DNA from: Aliidiomarina sedimenti
GTDB lineage: Bacteria > Pseudomonadota > Gammaproteobacteria > Enterobacterales > Alteromonadaceae
Length of the DNA: 64,000 nucleotides
Assembly: GCF_003986955.1 (NCBI RefSeq)
Contig: NZ_PIPN01000002.1
Location: forward strand, 432,753 to 496,752
Reading direction: 5' to 3'
Shown: piece by piece, positions 37,276 through 46,673 of the stretch
Numbering within the stretch: the first letter of the stretch is position 1
Layout: every line of letters begins with the position of its first letter
The notes under the pieces: generated by a model
Databases searched by the model: none
What the model saw: only the letters and a program-made list of their open reading frames with translations
Told to the model about the DNA's origin: nothing
Made by a program: the position numbers and the translations under genes

Positions 37276-38778
37276 ATGAAAAAGTCCGTATTTCGATTTC
37301 TTCGCCTGAGTGGCTTGCAGCGAGCACTGCTTTTATACGTGGTGCTGCCCTTACTGGTTATTGCCGGCGCTGGGATAGCGGTCGGCCTTGATCGCATGGC
37401 TACGCTGGAATCCGATCGGTTAAAAGATGACGTTGAGCTAATAGGACGGGCGATTCGTTTACCCATCGGCGAAGCGCTGGCGGTAAATGATGAAGAAGCA
37501 GTGCGCCGGACGCTGCAGTCGGTTTTCGATATCGGCCGTATCTATGGTGCCTCAGTGTTTGACGTCAATGGCAATCAGGTAGCGGCGGCGGGTATTACCG
37601 AACGCGACCTGACCACCAGCCAGGTTGCTCAGCAGGTCGTTACCACTGGCGAACAGCAGGAACGCTACCGCCAGGTGTCGGGGATGTTCCTGTTCTCGCA
37701 TTTTATTCCGGTCTTTGACGATCTCGGTCGCACCAACGGCTTTATTCAGATAAACCGGCGCGCCAGTGATTTTGATGCCTCTCTGACTCAGTTATCGCAA
37801 ACCGCCTGGGCGACCTGGGGGGTGCTCTGCTTCGCCACCTTGGCGGTGGTGATATTCGGCCACTATGGTGGCGTCGGTCGTCACGTGAATGCGTTAACCC
37901 AAAGTATGAACCGGATTGAGCGCGGTGAGCGTGCTCATCGGGCTGATGAAGCCGGGCCGTCGGAACTGGCGGAGCTGGCGCGGGGGCTTAATCGGATGCT
38001 GAATAGCATCGACAACAAAGATAGAGAGCTGGTGCAGCGACAGGCTCATGAGGAGGCGCTTGCGCAGCAGTTGCAGTACCAGGAAAAGATGGCCGCAATT
38101 GGTCGCGTTGCCGGCGGTATCGCCCATGAGCTGGGGGCACCATTGACGGTGATTGATGGCCGTGCCCGCCGGCTGTTAAAAGACAATCAGGACCCCACTC
38201 AGGTAAGGCAGCTGGAGGCTATTCGGGGGCAGGTTGCGCGGTTAACCCGTATTGTTCGGCAATTACTCAATTATACCCGGGCTGGCAGCTCGGATTATGA
38301 ATCGGTGCAGCTGCGGCCGCTGGCGAATGACTGTGTAGCCAACCTGCGTCATGAGTTAACCAGCGACGAATTGCAGATTACACTCGATGTCCCGGATGAT
38401 CTGCATATTGAAGCTGACGAAGCACGACTTGAGCTGGCTTTGATTAATATTATTCGCAATGCGGCTCAGTCGGCGACGCGCGAGGTCTCAGTCGCAGCGG
38501 TCAGTGACGGAGACGGCGTTCAGATCCGGGTGCGCGATGACGGCGCCGGACTGCCTGAAGGGGTGGACCAGGCACAGTTGCTGGAGCCTTTTTTCTCAAC
38601 CAAGACGCAAGGTGAAGGCACGGGTTTAGGGTTGGCAATTGTTCATAACGTGGTAACTGAGCATGGTGGCCGGGTTGCTATCGCAAACCATAGCGCAGGT
38701 GGATGTGAAGTAACAATCTGGTTGCCAACGCGGGCGTTGCCCGTGATAAAGGCAGTGGAGAATAAAGATGGCGAGTAA
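37276..38778 (+). CDS. membrane sensor histidine kinase
   Basis: 500 residues from the ATG at 37276; an upstream ATG at 37222 would place the operator inside the gene. Two membrane helices (about 17-37 and 176-196) bracket a periplasmic domain. A HAMP-like segment follows, then HisKA with the phosphoacceptor His284 (GGIAHELGAPLTVIDG), and an ATPase domain with NIIRNAAQSA, DDGAGLPEG and GTGLGLAIV. The 3' end overlaps the response regulator gene by 11 bases, so they form a two-component pair. The signal is unknown. Confidence 0.92.
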   Translation: MKKSVFRFLRLSGLQRALLLYVVLPLLVIAGAGIAVGLDRMATLESDRLKDDVELIGRAIRLPIGEALAVNDEEAVRRTLQSVFDIGRIYGASVFDVNGNQVAAAGITERDLTTSQVAQQVVTTGEQQERYRQVSGMFLFSHFIPVFDDLGRTNGFIQINRRASDFDASLTQLSQTAWATWGVLCFATLAVVIFGHYGGVGRHVNALTQSMNRIERGERAHRADEAGPSELAELARGLNRMLNSIDNKDRELVQRQAHEEALAQQLQYQEKMAAIGRVAGGIAHELGAPLTVIDGRARRLLKDNQDPTQVRQLEAIRGQVARLTRIVRQLLNYTRAGSSDYESVQLRPLANDCVANLRHELTSDELQITLDVPDDLHIEADEARLELALINIIRNAAQSATREVSVAAVSDGDGVQIRVRDDGAGLPEGVDQAQLLEPFFSTKTQGEGTGLGLAIVHNVVTEHGGRVAIANHSAGGCEVTIWLPTRALPVIKAVENKDGE

Positions 38779-40129
38779 GACTGAGCGCATAGTCGTGGTG
38801 GAAGACGATCCGGGGCTACAGGAGCTGCTGGTTGAAGAGCTCGAAGCTGAAAAATATCAGGTACAGGCCTGCGACAGCGTGGAAAGTGCCCTGCCGTTAA
38901 TTGAAAAATGGCAGCCTGACCTGGTGGTGAGCGATTTACGTTTGCCGGGTGCCAATGGCATGACCATGGTGCCTAAACTGCTCACCCTAAGCGATACCCC
39001 TTCGATTTTACTGATCACCGCATTTGGTACGGTGGCGCAAGCGGTAGAAGCGCTGAAGCAAGGTGCGGATGACTTCCTAACCAAACCGCTGGATATGGAG
39101 CATTTTCTGCTCTGTGTACGACGCCTGCTGGAAAACCGTCGTTTAAAGCATACGGTGCGGGCAATGCGAGAGCAGCAGACTGAAAACTTTCACGGCATGA
39201 TTGGACGCAGCCGCACCATGCGTGATTTATACCAGCAAATTCATCAGGTCGCTGATGCTGGTTCGGCGGTGCTCGTGCTTGGCGAAAGTGGCACCGGTAA
39301 AGAACTGGTGGCGCAAGCTATTCATGCCGAAAGTGCGCGAAAGCAAGGCCCGTTTCTGGCGGTTAACTGTGCAGGCATTCCGAAAGAGCTGATGGAAAGC
39401 GAGTTCTTTGGCCATGCGGCGGGCGCATTTACCGGTGCCCAGAAGGCACGCAGCGGTTTGTTGAAGGAAGCCCATGGTGGCACCTTGTTACTGGACGAAA
39501 TTGGTGAAATGCCGCTTGAGTTGCAGGCGAAGCTGCTCCGAGTGTTGCAGGAAGGCACTATTCGCGCTGTTGGCAGTGACCAGGAAACCCTGGTCGATGT
39601 GCGTATTATCGCTGCAACCCACCGTGACCTGGAAACTCTGGTTAGCGAAGGTAAGTTCCGTCAGGATCTGTTTTATCGTCTGGAAACCTTTGCGCTCAAG
39701 GTACCTCCGTTGCGCGAGCGAGGGGATGACCGTGAGTTGTTAGCACAGCATTTCGTCGCCGCGCTGAGTAAAGATGATGGACTGTCGCCTTCATTGTCAC
39801 GTGAGACGATGGAGAAAATCTACGACTACCCTTTTCCGGGCAATGTAAGAGAGCTGCAAAACGCGATGGAACGGGCAGTAACCTTCTGTCAGGACAGCGA
39901 AATTCGTCCCGAACACCTGCCTGAACGAATGCAGCAGGCTTCCCAGTTAACCTTAAGTCAGAACGACACTGGCAATAGCGAGCCCGGCATGCGTGAGCTA
40001 CGCTCATTAAGTGATGTACAACGCGACTATGTTCGCTATGTGCTGCGTGAGACTGGCGGTAATAAGCGCAAAGCCGCTGAGGTGCTCGGCGTTACCCGTC
40101 GCACACTGTACCGCTGGCTGGAAGACTGA
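38768..40129 (+). CDS. sigma-54-dependent response regulator (NtrC family)
   Basis: 453 residues. The receiver domain has the acidic pair EDD (12-14), phosphoacceptor Asp56 (VVSDLRLPG) and the Thr/Lys switch residues (ITAFG; LTKPLDM). The AAA+ domain has GESGTGKE, the sigma-54 loop GAFTGA, and GGTLLLDEIGEM. The C-terminal Fis-type helix-turn-helix reads GGNKRKAAEVLGVTRRTLYR. It is the cognate partner of the overlapping kinase and will activate RpoN-dependent promoters. Confidence 0.95.
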   Translation: MASKTERIVVVEDDPGLQELLVEELEAEKYQVQACDSVESALPLIEKWQPDLVVSDLRLPGANGMTMVPKLLTLSDTPSILLITAFGTVAQAVEALKQGADDFLTKPLDMEHFLLCVRRLLENRRLKHTVRAMREQQTENFHGMIGRSRTMRDLYQQIHQVADAGSAVLVLGESGTGKELVAQAIHAESARKQGPFLAVNCAGIPKELMESEFFGHAAGAFTGAQKARSGLLKEAHGGTLLLDEIGEMPLELQAKLLRVLQEGTIRAVGSDQETLVDVRIIAATHRDLETLVSEGKFRQDLFYRLETFALKVPPLRERGDDRELLAQHFVAALSKDDGLSPSLSRETMEKIYDYPFPGNVRELQNAMERAVTFCQDSEIRPEHLPERMQQASQLTLSQNDTGNSEPGMRELRSLSDVQRDYVRYVLRETGGNKRKAAEVLGVTRRTLYRWLED

Positions 40130-40189
40130 TCGTTTGTCATAACGCATACGTAGCGCTGTGATAACTACGTTGATCAATAAGGAACGGGA

Positions 40190-40873
40190 ATGAAAGTATT
40201 AATGATTTTGACGTCTCATGAGCAACTTGGAGATACAGGTAACAAAACCGGATTCTGGGCGGAAGAGTTTGCTGCGCCCTATTATGTGTTCGCCGATGCC
40301 GGAGTCAGTATCACTCTGGCGTCGCCAAAAGGTGGTCGGCCACCGATCGACCCAAACAGTGAAACCGAAGATGCCCAGACTGCAGCGACAGAGCGTTTTT
40401 ACAAAGATGACGCGCTACAGGAGACCCTGTCTAACACGGTGAAGCTGAGCGAGGTCCGTGCTGATGACTTTGATGCGGTTTTTTATCCCGGAGGGCACGG
40501 ACCAATGTGGGATCTGGCAGAGGATAAAACATCCATTCGTCTGTTGGAGGAGTTCTGGCAGCAAGGTAAAGCCGTTGCTGCGGTTTGCCATGCTCCCGCG
40601 GTACTGCTAAACGCCAGCCTGGCCGGAAAGCCTTTAATCGCAGGGCGCGCTGTAACTGGCTTTAGTAACAGCGAAGAAGAGGCCGTTGAGTTGACCTCTG
40701 TGGTGCCATTTTTGCTTGAGGATGAACTCAAAGGTAAAGGTGCCCGCTACGAGAAAACCGATGACTGGAAGCCATATGTTATCCAGGACGGCATGTTGAT
40801 TACCGGGCAGAACCCAGCCTCATCGGAGCCTGCAGCGAAAGCACTGCTTCATATTCTGAATGGCGAACCTTAA
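40190..40873 (+). CDS. DJ-1/PfpI-family protein, type 1 glutamine amidotransferase-like (Hsp31/HchA-like)
   Basis: 227 residues. The nucleophile elbow AVCHAP gives Cys133 followed by His134. Glu in the FWAEEF segment and YPGGHGPMWDL complete the pattern of the Hsp31-like DJ-1 branch. Relatives act as chaperones, glyoxalases or deglycases against methylglyoxal damage; which applies here is not decided. AAGGAA ribosome site. Confidence 0.88.
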   Translation: MKVLMILTSHEQLGDTGNKTGFWAEEFAAPYYVFADAGVSITLASPKGGRPPIDPNSETEDAQTAATERFYKDDALQETLSNTVKLSEVRADDFDAVFYPGGHGPMWDLAEDKTSIRLLEEFWQQGKAVAAVCHAPAVLLNASLAGKPLIAGRAVTGFSNSEEEAVELTSVVPFLLEDELKGKGARYEKTDDWKPYVIQDGMLITGQNPASSEPAAKALLHILNGEP

Positions 40874-40886
40874 CGCTTGCCTATAT

Positions 40887-40920
40887 GACCGGTGGTTATT
40901 AAAGTAAATAACCACCGGTC
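40887..40920. terminator. perfect 14-bp inverted repeat between convergent genes
   Basis: GACCGGTGGTTATT and its exact complement with a 6-base loop, between the DJ-1 gene and the TonB receptor gene. Neither side has a long T run outside the stem, but the AT half of the stem and its position suggest a bidirectional terminator. Confidence 0.65.
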
Positions 40921-40927
40921 ACCTAAC

Positions 40928-43000
40928 TTAAAAGCGCCGTTCGACTGCAAACCCGGCACTCAGCTGACGGCCTGGAGCGGGCTCGAACGAACGTCCACTT
41001 CCCTGATTCACAATCACAGAACCCACGTAGTTGCGGTCAAGCAGGTTGTCGATCCGTAACCACTGGCGGAATTGCCATTGAGCGATCTGCTGGCGTGCTT
41101 CCACCGCGCTATGCCAAAGCACGAATGAGGGCGCGAATTCTGTATTGCCGTCGTTGCTGGCAATTCGCGAGCGATACTGTGCGGTAAGCGACGCACGCAA
41201 ACGCTGATCCTGCCAGGGGGAAAGGTTGAGCTGAGCATACAGATTGCTGGTTGCAACCCCGGGGATACGCTGGTCGTCTAGCTGTCCCCCTTTATAGCGA
41301 GCCTTGATAATGGTTGCCGCTCCCCGCAGGTCAAGAATCGGTGTCCACTGATAGGTACCGCTTAGCTCGACACCCTGGCGTTTAGTTTCTGCAGCGTTTC
41401 GATACGTGGTGCGCCCATCGACCGATTGGTCGACCACGATTTCATCATCCGTACGCACTTCAAACAGACTGAGCTGAGCCATTCCTTTTTCAGTCAGCCA
41501 CTTATGACCAAACTCAAACTGCTGCACCTGTGCCGGACCGAGTTCGGGGTTGAGGCCACTGCCATCGTTTCGATACGCTAGTTCAGTCAGTGTTGGGGTT
41601 TCGAATCCCGCGCCAGCCGATGCAAATACCGACCAGGTGTCAGTTAGCTGATAGTTAAAACCAGTCGTCCAAGCGTGCTCGGAGTAATCGATTTGGCCAC
41701 TGTCGTCCGGACGTATGCCGTCAATTATAAAGCGGTCCTCGACCGCAAACTTCATATCCGAGACACGGCCGCCGAGTAACCAGGTTAACTGGTCGGTAAG
41801 TGCGTACTGACTGAGCGCGTAGAGATCGGTTTTCTCAACATCGCCGGTTTCGTCACGGCGCAGTTCACCCGCGGTGCCGAACTCATTTACAAAGCCCAGG
41901 CGCGTGTCTTGCTGTCGTTCAATATCGGTTCCCAGACTCAACTGCCACTGGTCATTGAAGGCTGCCGGACGCCAGTTGACCTGACCATGAACCCCGTAAA
42001 AGTCACGGGTCAGGTCTATTACGGCACCCGACGAGGTCAGGTCTGAGCCTGGAAAGGGCAGAAATTGTTCCACCTCTCGTTGTCCATTCCAGGCTGCTAG
42101 CTGCCAGTCCACGTTGGTCAGGGTCTGACGCAAGGTGGCAGACTGCTGACGATGACGGATCTGCTTGCGGGTGTTGAACACCGTAGCGCCAGCAAAGGTT
42201 TGCTGCGGATCTTCGCGCCATTGTTCAGCGGTTAACGAGCCAGGGTCCTGCAACAAGGGGGCATTGTTATCATCGGCACGGACAATAAGCTCCAGCCCGT
42301 TAGCAAACTGATAACCGCTGCGTAGTGCGTACTGGTCGCGCTCTACTTTGCCGTGAGAACGGTCGCCGTCGGTGCGAAAGCCGGCATAATGCCCGGATAA
42401 AAAGAACGGACCCTGCACATAAGCGCCATTCAAAGCGGTTCGTTGACGGCCGTTTTCACCGACCGCAAGTGAGGCACCAAGGTAGCTCTGCCGGGGTTGG
42501 GTGCTTTGCAGATTGATGACTCCGCCTGCCGCATTGCCGTAGACGCTGGCAATGGGGCCGCGGAGAACTTCCACATGAGCTGGTTCATCGACAAAGATAC
42601 TCGACGTTTGTGCCTGCCCGTCGGGCATCGATAATGGAATACCGTCGAGTCGCATGACCACACCGCGCACACCAAAGGCGGCCCGGGCGCCGAACCCGCG
42701 CAACACGATACGGGTGTCCTGCGCGAAATTGTAGCGGGTATCGGTTTGCACGCCGGGAATGCCGGCCAGGATTTCTGCCATGTCGATGCGCATGCCCGGG
42801 AGTTGCTGATCGACTTCCACGCGGTCGATAGAACCAGCGGAGTTCAACCAGGGCTGGCGGGTGCGCGTTGCTGTTACCACGACCCGCTCAATCGGCTCGT
42901 CTTGTGCGCTAGCAGAATCGTCCGCGTCGCTGGCGACGCCGGGTAAAGCTAATGAAAAAAGGCTCGCGGTGATCGCGAGCCTTGAAATTGATTGATTCAT
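40928..43000 (-). CDS. pqqU: TonB-dependent outer-membrane receptor, PqqU (YncD)-like
   Basis: 690 residues from the ATG at 43000 (GGAG 8 bases upstream). A signal peptide is followed by a plug domain (IVLRGFGARAAFGVRGVVMR; HVEVLRGPIASVYGNAAGGV) and a beta-barrel ending in aromatic Phe (VERRF). Segments such as TRKQI, FETPTLTELAYRNDGSG, TDDEIVVDQSVDGRTTYRNA and YVGSVIVNQGSGRSFEPAPGR match E. coli YncD/PqqU, the PQQ importer, remembered in detail. The downstream partner of a PQQ-dependent dehydrogenase, 18 bases apart, which supports PQQ as ligand. Confidence 0.85.
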   Translation of the reverse strand: MNQSISRLAITASLFSLALPGVASDADDSASAQDEPIERVVVTATRTRQPWLNSAGSIDRVEVDQQLPGMRIDMAEILAGIPGVQTDTRYNFAQDTRIVLRGFGARAAFGVRGVVMRLDGIPLSMPDGQAQTSSIFVDEPAHVEVLRGPIASVYGNAAGGVINLQSTQPRQSYLGASLAVGENGRQRTALNGAYVQGPFFLSGHYAGFRTDGDRSHGKVERDQYALRSGYQFANGLELIVRADDNNAPLLQDPGSLTAEQWREDPQQTFAGATVFNTRKQIRHRQQSATLRQTLTNVDWQLAAWNGQREVEQFLPFPGSDLTSSGAVIDLTRDFYGVHGQVNWRPAAFNDQWQLSLGTDIERQQDTRLGFVNEFGTAGELRRDETGDVEKTDLYALSQYALTDQLTWLLGGRVSDMKFAVEDRFIIDGIRPDDSGQIDYSEHAWTTGFNYQLTDTWSVFASAGAGFETPTLTELAYRNDGSGLNPELGPAQVQQFEFGHKWLTEKGMAQLSLFEVRTDDEIVVDQSVDGRTTYRNAAETKRQGVELSGTYQWTPILDLRGAATIIKARYKGGQLDDQRIPGVATSNLYAQLNLSPWQDQRLRASLTAQYRSRIASNDGNTEFAPSFVLWHSAVEARQQIAQWQFRQWLRIDNLLDRNYVGSVIVNQGSGRSFEPAPGRQLSAGFAVERRF

Positions 43001-43018
43001 AGATACCACTCCGCAGGC

Positions 43019-44149
43019 TTACTCAGCAGGAGATAAACGCAGTACTTTTCCATCCGCGTTGTCCGTTAACAGATAAATATACCCTTCTGGGCCAACCTGA
43101 ACCTGCCGGATACGTTGGCCAAGTTCCAGGGTTTCCTGATGGATCACATGGTCACCATCGATTTCGAGCCGCGCAACCTGTTGTCCGCGCAAACCGGTTG
43201 CCAGTACATTTCCCTGCCATGCCGGGAACTGGTTTCCGTCATAAAAGACCATGCCCGATACGGCGATAGATGGTGTCCAGTGCCAAACCGGCAGTTCCAT
43301 ATCGTCTTTCTTGAAGCCGATACCCACTTCGCCACCACCGTACTGTTCACCATGGGTTATGACTGGCCAGCCATAATTGTGTCCGGATTGTGGCCGGTTC
43401 AGTTCGTCACCGCCTTGTGGGCCATGCTCGACAGCCCACAAATGACCGGTTGAAGGTTGGATATCCATGCCCTGGATATTGCGGTGGCCGTAAGACCAGA
43501 TCTCCTCAAGAGCGCCTTCTTCGTTGACATAGGGGTTGTCCTCCGGCACCGAACCATCGGGGTGGATTCGAACCAGCTTACCGGTATGCTTATCCAGTGT
43601 CTGGGCATCATCCTGACGGTGTCCGCGGTCACCAAGCCCTATAAACAGATACTCGCCATCGTCGCTAAATGTCAACCGACCGCCGTAGTGACGACCGCCT
43701 TCTTCTTTTGGATACTGACTGAAGATAACTTCAAGATCATGCAGCGCATTGTCTTCGAGGCGAGCACGGGCAACCGCAGTACTGGTGATTTCACTGCCTT
43801 CGCTTTCAGGTTCTGAATAGGAGAAATAAATCAGGCTATCGCTGCTGTAATTGGGGCTCAATTTCACGTCGAATAACCCGCCCTGGCGCATAACCTTGAT
43901 TTCAGGTAAGCCACTGATGGCTTCTCCGTGCGTGCCGTCCGCTTCAATAATACGCATGGTTCCTGCACGCTCTGTCACCAGCATCCGGCCGTCATTTAAG
44001 AACGCCAGTCCCCATGGGTGGTTAAGGCCTTCAGCGACGGTTTCGACGTCGACGTCAGCCCAGCGGGTTTCAATGGTTTCAGCCTGAGCTGTGGCCAGCG
44101 TCAGAGCGCTTAGGCTTGCCAATGCGAGTGAACGGGTAACTAATTTCAT
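43019..44149 (-). CDS. PQQ-dependent soluble aldose sugar dehydrogenase (YliI-like)
   Basis: 376 residues, exported (signal peptide ends at AQA). Six-bladed beta-propeller signatures of the GDH-B/YliI family: HPWGLAFLNDGRMLVTERAG, GGRLTFSDDGEYLFIGLGDRG, YGHRNIQGMDIQ, WAVEHGPQGGDELN and the C-terminal GYIYLLTDNADGKVLRL. It oxidises sugars in the periplasm and passes electrons to the respiratory chain. First gene of a two-gene transcript with the PqqU-like receptor. No PQQ synthesis genes occur in the window. Confidence 0.92.
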   Translation of the reverse strand: MKLVTRSLALASLSALTLATAQAETIETRWADVDVETVAEGLNHPWGLAFLNDGRMLVTERAGTMRIIEADGTHGEAISGLPEIKVMRQGGLFDVKLSPNYSSDSLIYFSYSEPESEGSEITSTAVARARLEDNALHDLEVIFSQYPKEEGGRHYGGRLTFSDDGEYLFIGLGDRGHRQDDAQTLDKHTGKLVRIHPDGSVPEDNPYVNEEGALEEIWSYGHRNIQGMDIQPSTGHLWAVEHGPQGGDELNRPQSGHNYGWPVITHGEQYGGGEVGIGFKKDDMELPVWHWTPSIAVSGMVFYDGNQFPAWQGNVLATGLRGQQVARLEIDGDHVIHQETLELGQRIRQVQVGPEGYIYLLTDNADGKVLRLSPAE

Positions 44150-44251
44150 GTTGCTCTCCAGTCTGTTATGAGACGTATTCTGATCCGTGTTAGTAGTGCT
44201 ATACGGGTGTTTGCTTCTACAGGTTCAGTGGCCGCAGATCGACGGTTTTAT

Positions 44252-45166
44252 TTAGCTTAACGTCGATATTGGTAATAGGTCTGCAACCGTTTCCGCAATT
44301 TTTCGGAATGTCTGGCGGCGTGACGTGGTGGGCCTGAATAGCAGACCTATTTCACGATAGGCTTCCCCGTCTGTTGGGGTCAGCGCAACCAGTTCAGTGT
44401 TACTTAGGATCCCCTGGTCGATTGCCATTTGTGGCACAAAGGTCGCGCCGGTGCGCGCTTCGGCCATTTGCACCAGGCTATGCAGACTGGATGCGGTAAA
44501 TGGATTGATCTTACGGCTATTACCTAAGCGGCAGGCAGTGACCGCATGCCCGGTCATACAGTGTTCATGCTCGAGCAGGAAAATGCTTTGATCCGGCAGC
44601 TTATTGTAGTCCACGGGCTCGCCGACGTCTTTGGCCAGATCCGGGTGCAGCACCATCTTGAACGGATCTTTACCCAATACCCAGGACTGGTTGCCCTGTG
44701 TTTCGATCGGTAAGGCCAGAATAAGTGCATCCAGCTCGCCATTCTTTAACAGCTGCATCAGGTGTGCTGTGGTGTCTTCGCGGATCTGCAATTGCAGCTT
44801 CGGAAAGTCGTCGTGCAGGCGGCGGCTAAGCGGGCCGAGCAGAAAAGGGCCGATAGTTGGAATACAGCCAAGCCGCAATGGGCCTTCCATAATATTGCCC
44901 TGGCTTTGGGCGTGATTCATCAATTCTTCGGTCTGGGTCAGAATATTGCGGGACAGGTCGACAATTTCTTCGCCCATGCTGGTGAACAGGAAAGATTTAT
45001 GGTCCCGCTCAATCAACTGACAGCCAAGTTGTTCTTCCAGGTTTTGAATGCCACTGCTTAATGTGGACTGGCTGACGTAGCAAGCCTGCGCAGCACGGTT
45101 GAAATTCTGATGCTGATGCAATGCCAATAGATAGCTAAGGTTCTTAAGACTTGGCAATTTGTTCAT
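44252..45166 (-). CDS. oxyR: hydrogen peroxide-sensing regulator OxyR (LysR family)
   Basis: 304 residues. The N-terminal LysR helix-turn-helix reads NFNRAAQACYVSQSTLSSGI. The redox pair is preserved: Cys203 and Cys212 in EHCMTGHAVTACRLG, with the same eight-residue spacing as Cys199/Cys208 in E. coli. It is divergent from ahpC-ahpD, its expected target. Confidence 0.95.
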   Translation of the reverse strand: MNKLPSLKNLSYLLALHQHQNFNRAAQACYVSQSTLSSGIQNLEEQLGCQLIERDHKSFLFTSMGEEIVDLSRNILTQTEELMNHAQSQGNIMEGPLRLGCIPTIGPFLLGPLSRRLHDDFPKLQLQIREDTTAHLMQLLKNGELDALILALPIETQGNQSWVLGKDPFKMVLHPDLAKDVGEPVDYNKLPDQSIFLLEHEHCMTGHAVTACRLGNSRKINPFTASSLHSLVQMAEARTGATFVPQMAIDQGILSNTELVALTPTDGEAYREIGLLFRPTTSRRQTFRKIAETVADLLPISTLS

Positions 45167-45301
45167 GGCGTTCTCCCGCTGACCACTTTTATTCGTTTAA
45201 CCGATTACTGTGATAGTTTTTATTCGCTTTCGTCGATGCAGAGCTAAACCTATCATGTGCAACGTGAATTTCAAACAGCAATCCTAATTGGAGGACGAAT
45301 T
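45167..45301. promoter_or_regulatory. oxyR-ahpC divergent promoter region
   Basis: Contains TGATAG at 45211-45216 and the complementary CTATCA at 45250-45255, 33 bases between them. These resemble ends of an OxyR operator (ATAG...CTAT elements), but the inner elements and exact spacing of the E. coli consensus are not met. GGAGG at 45290-45294 is the ahpC ribosome site. Confidence 0.4.
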
Positions 45302-45850
45302 ATGTTAACAGTAGGCGATAAATTACCAGATTTCTCAGTTGTTGCAGCGAAGCCTGGATTCAACATGCCAGAAGAAAATGGCCAAAGCGCTTTTGAGACT
45401 ATTACTCAGGACAGCTTTGAAGGTAAGTGGAAAGTTATCTTTTTCTACCCGAAAGACTTCACCTTTGTATGCCCAACTGAAATCGTTGAATTTGCGAAGC
45501 TGAACGAAGAGTTTGCAGACCGTGATGCAGTGGTTCTTGGCGGCAGCACAGATAACGAGTTTGTGAAGCTGGCATGGCGTCGTGAGCACCCGGATCTGAA
45601 CGGCCTGAATCAGTACTCTTTTGCTGATACTTCAGGCGACCTGGTCGACGGTCTTGGTGTTCGTGACAAAGAAGAGAACGTGGCATTGCGTGCGACCTTC
45701 GTGGTTGATCCGCACAACACGATTCAGCACGTTTCAGTGAACAGCCTCAACGTGGGCCGTAACCCTCAGGAAATCGTACGTATCCTCGATGGCTTGCAAA
45801 CCGATGAGCTGTGCCCATGTAACCGTGCGGTGGGTGGCGATACTCTGTAA
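45302..45850 (+). CDS. ahpC: alkyl hydroperoxide reductase/peroxiredoxin AhpC, AhpD-linked type
   Basis: 182 residues from the ATG at 45302 with GGAGG upstream; 15 in-frame codons before it lack support. The peroxidatic Cys57 is in DFTFVCPTEI. The C-terminus ELCPCNR holds Cys171 and Cys173, the three-cysteine layout of mycobacterial AhpC, which is reduced by AhpD rather than AhpF. It reduces organic peroxides and H2O2. ahpD follows about 100 bases later. Confidence 0.93.
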   Translation: MLTVGDKLPDFSVVAAKPGFNMPEENGQSAFETITQDSFEGKWKVIFFYPKDFTFVCPTEIVEFAKLNEEFADRDAVVLGGSTDNEFVKLAWRREHPDLNGLNQYSFADTSGDLVDGLGVRDKEENVALRATFVVDPHNTIQHVSVNSLNVGRNPQEIVRILDGLQTDELCPCNRAVGGDTL

Positions 45851-45869
45851 CCGAGGCGCCCAGTACGTC

Positions 45870-45896
45870 AGCGGTGCCAGAATACCGGGCACCGCT
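45870..45896 (+). repeat. intra-operon hairpin between ahpC and ahpD
   Basis: AGCGGTGCC and its exact complement around a 9-base loop, 20 bases after ahpC. No T run follows, so it probably acts as an mRNA 3'-end stabiliser or partial attenuator giving more ahpC than ahpD (inference). Confidence 0.6.
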
Positions 45897-45954
45897 GCGA
45901 TTTCCCGGCTGTTAAGCCACCTTGTTCAGTACGCAACTAATTTTGGAGTGAAGT

Positions 45955-46482
45955 ATGACTATTGCAGACTACAAATCAGGGCTTGGTAGCCACTCAAAAG
46001 ATACCAAGCTGAATCTGGGTAACCTGTTTTCCAATCCCGACGCAAGTGGGATGACCAAGGATCAGTTTTACGGAACAGCGCTTTCTCTGGCCTATTCGCT
46101 GAATGACAGCAACCTGATCAAAGCAGTTGAAGCTGAAGCCGAAGGCAATGTTGAAGCCAACGTGATTGAAGCGGCCAAAACCGCTGCTTCGTTAATGGCG
46201 ATGAACAATATCTATTATCGATTTTTACACCTGGCATCTGACAAGCAGTTTGCCAAGATGCCTGCCGGCCTGCGCATGAACGCAATGGCGAACCCAGGTG
46301 TCGAGAAAGTTGATTTCGAACTTTATTCATTGGCAGTGTCAGCCCTCAATGGCTGTGGCATGTGCATTGATTCGCATGTGAAGACACTGCTGGATCATGG
46401 CGTATCAGCCCAGGCCGTGCAAAGCGCTGCCAAGATGGCTGCAGTGTTAAATGCAGCGAAAACTGCGTACGCGCTGTCCTGA
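45955..46482 (+). CDS. ahpD: alkyl hydroperoxide reductase AhpD
   Basis: 175 residues, all helical, of the carboxymuconolactone decarboxylase-like family. The active site NGCGMCIDSH gives Cys134, Cys137 and His141, the CxxC...H pattern of AhpD. It reduces oxidised AhpC, drawing electrons from lipoamide or thioredoxin-like donors in known systems. It follows ahpC and is divergent from oxyR. Confidence 0.94.
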   Translation: MTIADYKSGLGSHSKDTKLNLGNLFSNPDASGMTKDQFYGTALSLAYSLNDSNLIKAVEAEAEGNVEANVIEAAKTAASLMAMNNIYYRFLHLASDKQFAKMPAGLRMNAMANPGVEKVDFELYSLAVSALNGCGMCIDSHVKTLLDHGVSAQAVQSAAKMAAVLNAAKTAYALS

Positions 46483-46556
46483 ACCTGCAAGACCCGGGAG
46501 TAACTCATCCTTTGCTCCCGGTAACGGAAGTTCCCCAAACGACCGTTGAAACTTTT

Positions 46557-46586
46557 AACCCGCCTCCCCGGCGGGTTCTTTTTTTC
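46557..46586 (+). terminator. Rho-independent terminator of ahpC-ahpD
   Basis: Stem AACCCGCC/GGCGGGTT with a 5-base loop, followed by C and seven T. Confidence 0.94.
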
Positions 46587-46673
46587 TACTGGCAGCGCTT
46601 CGTTGTGGCTCATTTTCCGGCCTTTTGGTAGAATTTGGGAGATTTTTCCCAGCATACTGAATGAGGTAGCGCA

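Noticed and set aside
45211..45255. full OxyR operator between oxyR and ahpC
   Set aside because: The outer TGATAG and CTATCA fit, but inner elements and the spacing do not match the ATAG-N7-CTAT-N7-ATAG-N7-CTAT pattern; kept only as a weak candidate.
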